The position numbers and the translations under genes are program-made. A model generated the notes under the pieces. It was not told where the DNA came from. It searched no databases and saw only the letters and a program-made list of their open reading frames with translations. DNA of 13,956 bases from Oscillospiraceae bacterium (GTDB lineage Bacteria; Bacillota; Clostridia; Christensenellales; Aristaeellaceae). The stretch covers positions 1 through 13,956 of the forward strand of contig JAITDK010000227.1 in NCBI GenBank assembly GCA_031282605.1. Reading direction: 5' to 3'. Numbering within the stretch: the stretch's first letter is position 1; each line of letters begins with the position of its first letter. Positions 1-6,086 of the stretch are shown here, one piece after another.

Positions 1-206
1 ACCATCGTGATACACATTCTACCGGCTTCGGATCGCCGGTTGTACCTGGATAGTCTGTTCCGTAGCGTAACCCGTTCCCCCGTTCCAAGCCCCGGGGGAG
101 GTCGGGAGGGGGACGTGAGTTGAGCGTAGCGAGGGCGCGCAGCGCACTTCCCGAAGGCGCGGATGCGCCGCGTCCCTGACCCTGCGAAGGGCTATCTGCG
201 GTTCCG
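1..206. other. GC-rich stretch without a supported gene
   Basis: No reading frame here looks like a protein I recognise. The plus-strand frame starting at base 1 is open to a TGA at 118-120, but its Pro/Gly/Arg-rich composition is what GC-rich noncoding DNA gives. Short hairpins are visible (for example GGCGC/GCGCC around 156-169), none with a T-run. It is probably the 3' flank of the DUF4342 gene, and possibly of a gene beyond the left edge. Confidence 0.4.
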
Positions 207-656
207 TCAGTTCTCCCCGCCGTCCTTCTCCGGAGGCTGCGTCGTCTTCACACGGTATCCGGTGACGGCGCCGACTGCTGCGCCCCCTATCGCCAGATAA
301 GGTGCCACTACCGCCGCTACGATCGGCACGACAGCCGGCACGGTGGCGACGGTCTCGCCATCCTTGGTTATCTGCAGCTTCGCGCGCATCAGTTTCTTGA
401 ACCAGCTGTCCGGGTTGTGGCGGCAATGATCGTGTTCATGCCTGTGCCTGTGCTTCTCGTCCTTGCCGTGTGCGGCATTGTCCCATGGGTTTTCTCCGTG
501 GTCATACGCCGGGCGGAGACGGTTCGCGCGCTCCAGCTCGATCATTGCTCGGGTCAGGTCGCCGTCGTAACGCTCCAGCAGCGCGGCCGCTTCCTCGTAT
601 CCGATCTCCGCGTTCGCCCGCAGGTATTCGATCTTCTCAAACTGCTCTTTGTTCAT
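207..656 (-). CDS. DUF4342 family protein with UBA-like N-terminus
   Basis: The 149-residue protein has three parts. Residues 1-48 resemble the UBA/TS-N helical bundle (EAAALLERYDGDLTRAMIELE), which in EF-Ts and NAC-like proteins binds protein partners. Residues 50-85 form a polar linker with eight His and one Cys. Residues 86-149 match the DUF4342 pattern: KLMRAKLQITKDGE followed by a hydrophobic Val/Ala/Gly-rich stretch at about 103-133 that could form a membrane hairpin. The ATG at 656-654 has AGGAGG eight bases upstream (665-670 on the plus strand), so the start is well supported. A TATAAT-like -10 (731-726, minus) lies upstream without a convincing -35. The function of DUF4342 is unknown; databases sometimes label it ubiquitin or a DUF. 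The His-rich linker is longer than I expect for the family. It is a stand-alone gene, divergent from the next block. Confidence 0.8.
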   Translation of the reverse strand: MNKEQFEKIEYLRANAEIGYEEAAALLERYDGDLTRAMIELERANRLRPAYDHGENPWDNAAHGKDEKHRHRHEHDHCRHNPDSWFKKLMRAKLQITKDGETVATVPAVVPIVAAVVAPYLAIGGAAVGAVTGYRVKTTQPPEKDGGEN

Positions 657-918
657 GTTGTGATCCTCCTCGACCGCTCATGGCGGCTGTCTTATCGTTT
701 CCCATGGTTTCCTACGACAATACCTATTATACGGAATGATCGGGGTTTGAACTTGAGAGAAAGCGGAACGGATGATGAAAATTAGGTTAGAATTGGATGG
801 GGAATTGGATGAATAGCGGGGAATGGAACTTGAGCGGTATGCCAAATAGGTTCTCGCGCTCCGCGATTTTGTCCGGCTGCTAGTGCGCAGGAAGCAATAA
901 TCTGGGGGCAAACTATCC

Positions 919-948
919 TTGACATAGTGGGCAGGCCGGGCTTACAAT
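919..948 (+). promoter_or_regulatory. Sigma-A-type promoter of the Abi remnant/ARH block
   Basis: TTGACA at 919-924 and TACAAT at 943-948 are separated by 18 bases. That is a perfect -35 and a 5/6 -10. The expected start of transcription is near 955, leaving a leader of about 90 bases before the ATG at 1046. It probably drives the broken Abi gene, the small gene at 1444 and the ADP-ribosylglycohydrolase, since no other promoter is evident before 1680. Confidence 0.65.
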
Positions 949-1003
949 ATGTATGACAGAGTTGCCCACGCCTCTGCCGTAAGGTATGCGTCAATTGGGG
1001 GCC

Positions 1004-1031
1004 AGGAGGCGTCTATATGGCGTCTCCTTTT
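1004..1031 (+). promoter_or_regulatory. Leader hairpin with short T-run (attenuator-like)
   Basis: AGGAGGCG (1004-1011) can pair with CGTCTCCT (1021-1028), with one G-U pair, around a 9-base loop, and is followed by TTTT (1028-1031). It lies between the promoter and the ribosome binding site GGGAGG (1035-1040). It could terminate transcription in the leader or shape translation of the following frame. It matches no riboswitch class I know. Confidence 0.35.
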
Positions 1032-1045
1032 ATCGGGAGGATATA

Positions 1046-1442
1046 ATGCCTAAGCCACTAAAGCCTTACAAGTCTTATGACGAACTGGTTGACCTTTTTC
1101 GGAACCATGGTATGGTGATCGAAGATCACGAATGCGCTCGACGCGAACTAGAGCGTATTAGTTATTATAGGTTAACAGGATATACATTCCCGTTTTTAGA
1201 GCCGGATGGTAAGTTTAAGCGCGGCTTTTCATTTCAAAAGAGGTGCGGCGGATCTCTTTGAAGATATGAGTGCTTTGTTCCGTGAATTTGGTAATGATAT
1301 GGATATAAGGCAGATTGGCTTTCCAGACAGTTGGCATCAAATACTTATGAACGACATGACTTATTGCGGCAAGTATGAACCCCTTCGGGATCCAAGAGGA
1401 TGCGACGAGCGAACCGTCATACCGTTAAGAGAGGTGGATTAA
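1046..1442 (+). pseudogene. Broken Abi_2 (AbiD/AbiF-like) abortive infection gene
   Basis: The ATG at 1046 follows GGGAGG with good spacing. The first frame (1046-1261, 71 residues) reads like the N-terminus of Abi_2 proteins: KPYKSYDELVDLF, then an ISYYRLTGYTFPFLEPDGKF motif. It then runs into a stop at 1259-1261. In another frame, from about 1238, the sequence continues as ADLFEDM...DIRQIGFPDSWHQIL, which resembles the extreme C-terminus of the same family (a GFP-x-x-W-x-x-L ending near 1355). Family members are usually around 300 residues, so the central part, including the RN...H region, is missing and a frameshift sits at the junction. The in-frame tail from 1356 to the stop at 1440-1442 is unrecognised. 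Abi proteins act as phage-defence RNases or toxins; this copy should be inactive. A coding row here (1141-1200) has 21 G+C in 60 bases, against 42 in 60 in threonine synthase (4201-4260), which fits horizontal acquisition. Confidence 0.7.
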
Positions 1443-1443
1443 C

Positions 1444-1647
1444 GTGGATGATCATGCTAAAAAAGTGAAATCCGTTCCCTTAGCGGAACGATGGGCGCTT
1501 GATAGGGAAATGTTTATGTATGACGAAGTCGTTAAAGCGGATGGGACTGTTGAAAAAGTCGAAACATCCATCCCTATCAACGGCTGGATCCACAACCCCG
1601 ACGGAACGTGGACTAACGAGCGGCTAGGCATGTTTAACGTGCCATAA
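1444..1647 (+). CDS. Small hypothetical protein, 67 residues
   Basis: The start is GTG at 1444, with AGAGGTGG just upstream overlapping the end of the Abi remnant; the stop is TAA at 1645-1647. The product is hydrophilic and mixed-charge with no membrane segment. It has an acidic middle (DEVVKADGTVEKVE) and an aromatic C-terminal motif, GWIHNPDGTWTNERLGMF, which looks like a small beta-hairpin. I do not recognise the family. It lies 32 bases before the ADP-ribosylglycohydrolase in the same direction, so the two are probably co-transcribed. It could be a partner of that enzyme, but nothing in the sequence proves this. Confidence 0.55.
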   Translation: MDDHAKKVKSVPLAERWALDREMFMYDEVVKADGTVEKVETSIPINGWIHNPDGTWTNERLGMFNVP

Positions 1648-1679
1648 CTACTATCTATTAAACTGGGGGGAGTATCCAC

Positions 1680-2450
1680 ATGATTGGAGCTATTATCGGC
1701 GACATTGTAGGCTCAGTATACGAGTTCGACAACATCAGGACGAAGGATTTCCCGTTGTTTTGCGATGACTGCTTTTTCACAGACGACACGGTCATGACCG
1801 TCGCCACAGCGGAAGCGCTGATGGACGGCGGCGAAACCGACGATTTCATTGACTCCTACAAGAAATGGGGGCAGCTCTATCCGAACGCGGGATACGGCGC
1901 ACGGTTTGGCGGCTGGGTGCAATCGGCCGATCGCGAACCCTACGACAGTTGGGGCAATGGTTCGGCGATGAGGGTTGCGCCTTGCGGTTGGTTCGCCACA
2001 TCACTGGAAGAAGCGGAATGGCTCGCCGAACAATCGGCGGCGGTGACGCATAACCATCCGGAAGGGGTCAAAGGCGCGCAAGCAACCTCCGCCGCTATCT
2101 ACCTCGCACGGTCTGGCAAGGACAAGCAAACAATCAAGAGTTATATCGAAAGCAAATACGGATACAACCTCAGCCAAACCCTTGACGAGATTCGTCCTAC
2201 CTACCGATTCAACGAGACATGTCAAAGAACCGTGCCGCAAGCGATTATCGCCTTCCTGGAAAGCGTTGACTTTGAAGACGCTATCCGCAACGCCATCTCC
2301 CTAGGCGGCGACAGCGATACCCTTGCCGCTATAACGGGCAGTATAGCAGAGGCGGCATACGGAGTACCGGACTGGCTCCGCGACAAGGCGTTGAGCTATC
2401 TAGACGGGACGCTTCGCGACATGTACGAGAGCTGGTGCAAACTCTATTAG
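1680..2450 (+). CDS. ADP-ribosylglycohydrolase family protein (DraG/ARH-like)
   Basis: Enzymes of this family hydrolyse ADP-ribose from modified proteins, nucleic acids or small molecules, using a binuclear Mg2+ centre in an all-helical fold. All hallmarks are present in 256 residues: IGDIVGS at 6-12, the FTDDT metal motif at 33-37, NGSAMR at 93-98, the THNHPEG motif at 123-129 and the second metal motif GGDSDT at 209-214. The length suits a complete small bacterial member and there is no signal peptide, so it is cytosolic. The ATG at 1680 has a GGGGGGAG ribosome binding site (1665-1672). It follows the small gene at 1444 and ends in a GC-rich inverted repeat. The substrate is unknown. The intact metal motifs argue that it is active, unlike the neighbouring Abi remnant. 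Confidence 0.93.
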   Translation: MIGAIIGDIVGSVYEFDNIRTKDFPLFCDDCFFTDDTVMTVATAEALMDGGETDDFIDSYKKWGQLYPNAGYGARFGGWVQSADREPYDSWGNGSAMRVAPCGWFATSLEEAEWLAEQSAAVTHNHPEGVKGAQATSAAIYLARSGKDKQTIKSYIESKYGYNLSQTLDEIRPTYRFNETCQRTVPQAIIAFLESVDFEDAIRNAISLGGDSDTLAAITGSIAEAAYGVPDWLRDKALSYLDGTLRDMYESWCKLY

Positions 2451-2492
2451 CGGCGCGCCCGCTTCTCGCAACGCGCCGCTAGCCGCTAATAG
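2444..2492 (+). terminator. Overlapping inverted repeats after the ARH gene
   Basis: The 5' arm overlaps the stop codon and can pair in two ways. CTATTAGCGGC (2444-2454) pairs perfectly with GCCGCTAATAG (2482-2492), and AGCGGCGCG (2449-2457) pairs perfectly with CGCGCCGCT (2472-2480). No T-run follows, so intrinsic termination is uncertain; it may be a weak terminator or an mRNA-stabilising 3' hairpin. Confidence 0.45.
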
Positions 2493-2532
2493 AATAAGTC
2501 GCCGTGTATGCCCGCACGAAACAAGCGCAGTA

Positions 2533-2733
2533 TCACTGAACAATATCAAATATTTTCACGTTATACGGCACTTGCATATCCGCGTCGTCTTCCACGAGCA
2601 TATAGCGCGTCGATCCGTCCGGGTATTCCTCGGTCGTTTCGTCCTCTAGGTCGTATACCTTGCCGTCCGTGAGGTCGGGGTAAGTTGCTAACCCGTCTGC
2701 TTCCGCCTTGGCCTTGTTAAACCGGACTTTCAA
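2533..2733 (-). CDS. Small hypothetical protein, 66 residues
   Basis: The start is TTG at 2733-2731, supported by GGAGGAGG seven bases upstream (2741-2748 on the plus strand). The protein opens MKVRFNKAKAEADG, followed by LTDGKVYDLEDET, an acidic stretch with TRYMLVEDDADMQVPY, and ends NVKIFDIVQ. This order (K-V-x-x-x-x-N-K, L-T-x-G-K-x-Y, then a short strand ending F-x-I-V) is common in small Clostridia and Bacilli proteins that look like one compact beta-barrel. I cannot name a function. It lies downstream of the reverse rubrerythrin but behind that gene's terminator (2796-2830), so it probably has its own promoter or depends on read-through. Confidence 0.65.
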   Translation of the reverse strand: MKVRFNKAKAEADGLATYPDLTDGKVYDLEDETTEEYPDGSTRYMLVEDDADMQVPYNVKIFDIVQ

Positions 2734-2795
2734 TATATCGCCTCCTCCGTGTCAAAGCTGTTTTTTACCTTCAGTTCCGCATAACCGACTTCACG

Positions 2796-2830
2796 CTAAA
2801 ACAAAACGGGAGCGGCTCGGGATCGCTCCC
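2796..2830 (-). terminator. Rho-independent terminator of reverse rubrerythrin
   Basis: Read on the minus strand, GGGAGCG pairs with CGCTCCC across a 9-base loop (2830-2808) and is followed by a T-rich tail, GTTTTGTTTTAG (2807-2796). It sits 36 bases past the rubrerythrin stop. Confidence 0.85.
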
Positions 2831-2866
2831 GCGCCGCGTCGCTTCAGCATGAGCCGACACGCCCGC

Positions 2867-3421
2867 TTATCCGAAGTACCGTTTCAGCAGTCCGTCGAAC
2901 CCCTTACCGTGACGAGCCTCGTCCTTGCACATTTCATGCACGGTGTCGTGGATGGCGTCATAGTTGAGTTGCTTGGCCAGCACGGCAAGCTCTTTCTTGC
3001 CGGACGTCGCGCCGTACTCGGCCTCCGCGCGCAGTTCCAGGTTCTTCTTGGTGTCGGCGTAAACGATCTCTCCCAGCAGCTCGGCGAACTTGGCCGCGTG
3101 TTCCGCCTCTTCCAGCGCGTAGCGCTTGAACGCCTCGGCCACTTCGGGGTAACCTTCGCGGTCGGCCTGGCGGCTCATCGCCAGGTACATGCCCACCTCG
3201 GTGCATTCGCCTGTGAAATTCGCGCGCAAGCCCTCGATCACGCGCTCATCCACACCCTTCGCTACGCCGATCCGGTGCTCGTCGGCGTACTGCTTGCCCT
3301 CGGTCACCTCGCTGAACTTATCCTTCTTCGCCTTACAGACCGGGCAAATCTCCGGCGGTTCGTCCCCGGTATGAACATATCCGCAAACCTTGCAAACCCA
3401 CTTCTTCGTTGATAAACTCAT
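2867..3421 (-). CDS. Reverse rubrerythrin (NADH peroxidase)
   Basis: The protein has 184 residues with the domains in the reverse order to classical rubrerythrin: an N-terminal rubredoxin-like FeS4 site, then a ferritin-like diiron four-helix bundle. The rubredoxin part shows CKVC (10-13) and CPVC (26-29). The diiron part shows ExxH pairs at EAEH (105-108) and EARH (168-171), with other carboxylates at about 72 and 132-136. In clostridia such proteins act as the terminal component of NADH-dependent H2O2 and O2 reduction in the cytosol, with electrons passed from a flavoprotein. The ATG at 3421-3419 is preceded by GGAGG (3432-3436). It appears monocistronic with its own terminator. A PerR-box-like palindrome lies 44 bases upstream, which fits peroxide control. 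Confidence 0.92.
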   Translation of the reverse strand: MSLSTKKWVCKVCGYVHTGDEPPEICPVCKAKKDKFSEVTEGKQYADEHRIGVAKGVDERVIEGLRANFTGECTEVGMYLAMSRQADREGYPEVAEAFKRYALEEAEHAAKFAELLGEIVYADTKKNLELRAEAEYGATSGKKELAVLAKQLNYDAIHDTVHEMCKDEARHGKGFDGLLKRYFG

Positions 3422-3464
3422 TGATAAAGCGCCTCCTTCATAATCAGCCCTAACGGGCGTCAGA

Positions 3465-3479
3465 TATTGATTCTTATAA
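3465..3479 (-). promoter_or_regulatory. Possible PerR-type operator upstream of reverse rubrerythrin
   Basis: The minus strand reads TTATAAGAATCAATA, matching 10 of the 14 defined positions of the PerR box TTATAATnATTATAA. It also contains the small palindrome GATT-n5-AATC (3469-3481). The location, 44 to 58 bases before the start codon, suits an operator. Clostridial reverse rubrerythrins are known PerR targets. The match is imperfect and AT-rich promoters produce such matches by chance. Confidence 0.35.
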
Positions 3480-3575
3480 TCACTCGGCGCCCTCGCGCCT
3501 CATGATTAATAAATACCCTGGATCAGGCGCTTTGAAACGCGTCGGCGGATATTTTCACAATTATTTTTTGACGGA

Positions 3576-5072
3576 TCAGCCGATCGCCCCGGTTATGACG
3601 TCCGCCATGCCGCCCGCGTCGCACTTTAGCGTATGCCTTACCTTCAGGCCGGGCAGCGCCGCGATAGACGGCGGAACCGATATGCCCGCCGCCTCCGCGA
3701 TCATAGCGCAGCAATCGAAGTCCGATGCGCCATCGAGCGCGCCGGGCAATATCGCCTTGGCGACGTCCGCGCCGAACTTGAACGGGCTGGCCGTGGACAC
3801 GAGTACGGCTGGATCGTCTTCGTTAAGCCGAGCGCGCTCCAGCACGTCGGCGCCGACGGCGGTGTGCGGGTCGATCAACGCGCGCGAATCACGCCACATC
3901 CTGGCGATCGCGCCGCGTGACGCGTCCTCGTCGGCCCATCCGGCGGATACGCGCGCCTTGACCGACGCTCGCTCGGTGGCGGTCAAGCTGAACAGGCCGT
4001 CGGTTTTAAGCCCGCTCATCCACTCCGACACGCGCGCGCCATCGCGCCCCGTCAGCTCGAACAGGAAACGCTCCAGGTTGGACGAGACGAGTATATCCAT
4101 CGCCGGCGAGGATGTGACGTGGAACTCGCGCCGCGTGTCATACGCGCCTGACTCGATGAAGTCGGTCAGTATGTGATTCCTGTTGGACGCGCAGACCAGC
4201 CTGCCGACGGGCAGACCCATCCGGCGCGCGCAGTCCGCCGCCAGTATGTTCCCGAAGTTGCCCGTGGGCACGCAGAAATGAACCTGCCGCCCCGGCTGTA
4301 TCGCGCCATACTTAATAAGATCGGCGTACGACGAGAAGTAGTACGCTATCTGCGGTATCAACCGGCCATAGTTGATGCTGTTCGCGGAGGACAGCGTATA
4401 CCCTCGCGCGCGCATGGACTCCCTGAACGACTCGCTGGCGAACAGTTTCTTCACGCCTGTCTGCGCGTCGTCGAAGTTGCCGCGCACCGCCGCGACGTGC
4501 GTGTTAGCGCCGCGCTGGGTGACCATCTGCAGGCGCTGCGCCTCGCTGACCCCATCCTCCGGATAGAAAACGACGATCTCGGTATCCGGCTGATCTGCGA
4601 ACGCTTCCAGCGCGGCCTTGCCTGTGTCTCCGGACGTCGCGACCAGTATCAGCCGCTTGGTCGAGTCACCTTCCAGCCTTGCGGACTGAGCCATCAGGCC
4701 GGGCAGTAACTGCAGCGCGAAATCCTTGAACGCCAGCGTCGGCCCATGGTATAGTTCCAGCAGATAACGATTGCCTGACAGCCTGCGCAGCGGCGCGGCG
4801 TCTGATCCGCCGAACCGCGAGTACGCGCGCGCCGCCGCCGCGGCCAGTTCGTCGCGGTCAAACGCGGGCAGCAGCAGCGTCAGTATCAACGCCGCGCGCT
4901 TCGCGTAAGGCTCGCCGGCCAGCGCCGTGATATCCTTGACGGATATATATGGGAATCTCTCCGGCACATACAGTCCGCCGTCCGGAGCGAGTCCGGTCAG
5001 TATCGCCCGCGACGCGGAGACGGCGCCGCCGCCCCGCGTCGAACGCACCGTGCTAGATCCCGCAATGCTCAT
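3576..5072 (-). CDS. thrC: Threonine synthase
   Basis: This PLP enzyme converts O-phosphohomoserine to threonine in the cytosol. The N-terminal threonine synthase domain shows the usual STRGG (near 11-16) and LAPDGGLYVPE motifs. The PLP lysine lies in GPTLAFKDF (Lys116 with this start). Further motifs are ATSGDTGKAALE, the phosphate-binding PTGNFGNILA, SSANSINYGRL and SSNLERFLFEL. At 498 residues it is full length for the E. coli/fungal-type class. I prefer the ATG at 5072, because it overlaps the TGA of the upstream P-loop gene as ATGA; a TTG two codons earlier is possible. No strong ribosome binding site precedes it, so translation is probably coupled to the upstream gene. No other threonine-pathway gene is in the window. 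Confidence 0.95.
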   Translation of the reverse strand: MSIAGSSTVRSTRGGGAVSASRAILTGLAPDGGLYVPERFPYISVKDITALAGEPYAKRAALILTLLLPAFDRDELAAAAARAYSRFGGSDAAPLRRLSGNRYLLELYHGPTLAFKDFALQLLPGLMAQSARLEGDSTKRLILVATSGDTGKAALEAFADQPDTEIVVFYPEDGVSEAQRLQMVTQRGANTHVAAVRGNFDDAQTGVKKLFASESFRESMRARGYTLSSANSINYGRLIPQIAYYFSSYADLIKYGAIQPGRQVHFCVPTGNFGNILAADCARRMGLPVGRLVCASNRNHILTDFIESGAYDTRREFHVTSSPAMDILVSSNLERFLFELTGRDGARVSEWMSGLKTDGLFSLTATERASVKARVSAGWADEDASRGAIARMWRDSRALIDPHTAVGADVLERARLNEDDPAVLVSTASPFKFGADVAKAILPGALDGASDFDCCAMIAEAAGISVPPSIAALPGLKVRHTLKCDAGGMADVITGAIG

Positions 5073-5488
5073 ACGCAATACGGCTTGACGAACTCGGGCG
5101 CTGCCTCGGGATCGCCGCTGACGCTGAGTACAAAATTGACGGAGTGCTGCGTGCCGATCTTATTGAGTTTATCAAACAGCCATCCGAGGTTCTCGATCCC
5201 GCCCTTAGCGCAGCCGGTTAGTTTCAGGAACGCGTCGACGAAGACCAGGCTTACGTCGAAGTTCTGCGCCAGCAATCCGCACACGAACCCGTAGAACATC
5301 TCGCCCGTGTGCACGCCGTATTCGCCGGCGTTAATGAAGCGGATCTCGTGCCTCAGGTCGAACATATACCTATTGTCGTCGTCCAGGAACAACACGTCGC
5401 CCTTCTGCTCCTTGATAGACTCGTTGGCCTGGTCGATAATCCTCTTTGTCTTCCCCGAACCCTTTTTGCCGTAAATTACCTTGATCAA
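5069..5488 (-). CDS. Small P-loop ATP-binding protein
   Basis: The 139-residue protein begins MIKVIYGKKGSGKTKRIID, a Walker A motif at residues 7-14, directly after the first beta strand. A Walker B-like strand ends in Asp at LVFVD (81-85). It also contains FLDDDNRYMFDLRHEIRFIN (34-53) and ends with an SVSGDPEAAPEFVKPY stretch. I recognise the same small ATPase from many Clostridia, where it is usually labelled 'ATP-binding protein' or, misleadingly, PilT-like; its role is not known to me. The start is TTG at 5488-5486, because GGGAGGGG lies five bases upstream (5494-5501); extending to 5599 adds an Arg-rich segment unlike the family. The stop overlaps the thrC start as ATGA, so the two form one transcript. 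No good promoter was found upstream. Confidence 0.82.
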   Translation of the reverse strand: MIKVIYGKKGSGKTKRIIDQANESIKEQKGDVLFLDDDNRYMFDLRHEIRFINAGEYGVHTGEMFYGFVCGLLAQNFDVSLVFVDAFLKLTGCAKGGIENLGWLFDKLNKIGTQHSVNFVLSVSGDPEAAPEFVKPYCV

Positions 5489-5689
5489 CCTTACCCCTCC
5501 CTTACGATTCATGTTGAGTTGGCTCCGGACCGGCAACGCCCGCCGCGCCCGATGGTGGCTTCTGCTTCCAGTATACAGCATAATGGACGCGCGCGCCACT
5601 GTTTTTGTTGAGCGCTGTTCCAGGCGTTGCGATCGCCCCCCTATTTTTTACACTTGACCAGATACGCCATGTGATGGGTAAGGTTTTTC

Positions 5690-5980
5690 ATGATGCGCTC
5701 CCCTCTTCATTGGAGCAGACTTCCTCCGGCTTGCAGCCATGAATACCGTTCCAATGATACGAGCTTTGTTCCTCAGCCTGGCGATCTCGTCTATTATAAA
5801 TGGGATAACTACCCCTCAGATCACACGAGCCATGTAGGATTTGTGTATTCTGTCAACACCAGCAACAGCACGTTCACCGCAATTGAAGGTGACAAATCTA
5901 ATGCCGTTGGATTTAGGACTGGTGTCAGCTATACAACAACCAACTCGCAGCTCGTAGGTTTCGCTCGCCCTGCCTATTAA
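5690..5980 (+). pseudogene. N-terminally truncated CHAP domain protein
   Basis: From residue 26 (base 5765) the frame reads as the second half of a CHAP amidase/endopeptidase domain: VPQPGDLVYYKW, then the catalytic-His strand TSHVGFVYSV (His48), then FTAIEGDKSNAV and a terminal LVGFARPAY. CHAP domains need a Cys about 60 residues before this His, in a C-x-x-F-V-W-type helix, and that part is absent. Residues 1-25 are Pro/His-rich and unlike the family. I checked the 100 bases upstream in the other frames and did not find the missing half. The ATG at 5690 has only a weak TAAGG in front. Intact members cleave peptidoglycan, often with SH3b domains like those of the convergent neighbour. This copy is most likely a gene remnant and should be inactive. 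Confidence 0.7.
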
Positions 5981-5990
5981 TCTGCCCTAA

Positions 5991-6027
5991 AGAAAAGACC
6001 GTCGGTTAACTACCGGCGGTCTTTTCT
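5991..6027. terminator. Bidirectional rho-independent terminator
   Basis: A near-perfect 16-pair stem (5991-6006 with 6012-6027, one G-T pair, five-base loop) has A-rich and T-rich ends: AGAAAAGACCG on the left and CGGTCTTTTCT on the right. It lies between the ends of two convergent genes and can serve both strands. Confidence 0.9.
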
Positions 6028-6086
6028 GTGAGCTTCTCGTCATTTCGTAACCTTCAGTTCGTCCTCAGACTTAGCGCAAAACAGCA

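Larger units (their letters stand above)
657..1045. other. Divergent intergenic region with promoters and leader
   Basis: This 389-base gap separates the minus-strand DUF4342 gene from the plus-strand Abi remnant. It contains the DUF4342 ribosome binding site (665-670) and a possible -10 (726-731), a good plus-strand promoter (919-948), and a terminator-like hairpin in the leader (1004-1031). Between 740 and 918 I see no gene or notable structure. Confidence 0.6.

Noticed and set aside
2708..3412. Plus-strand 234-codon open frame
   Set aside because: It lies antisense to the reverse rubrerythrin, whose metal motifs, ribosome binding site and terminator are clear.
3502..4176. Plus-strand open frames opposite threonine synthase
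   Set aside because: GC-rich antisense shadow of thrC without a ribosome binding site or family resemblance.
5489..5599. N-terminal extension of the P-loop protein to 5599
   Set aside because: It adds 37 Arg-rich residues that do not fit the family, while the TTG at 5488 has an excellent ribosome binding site.
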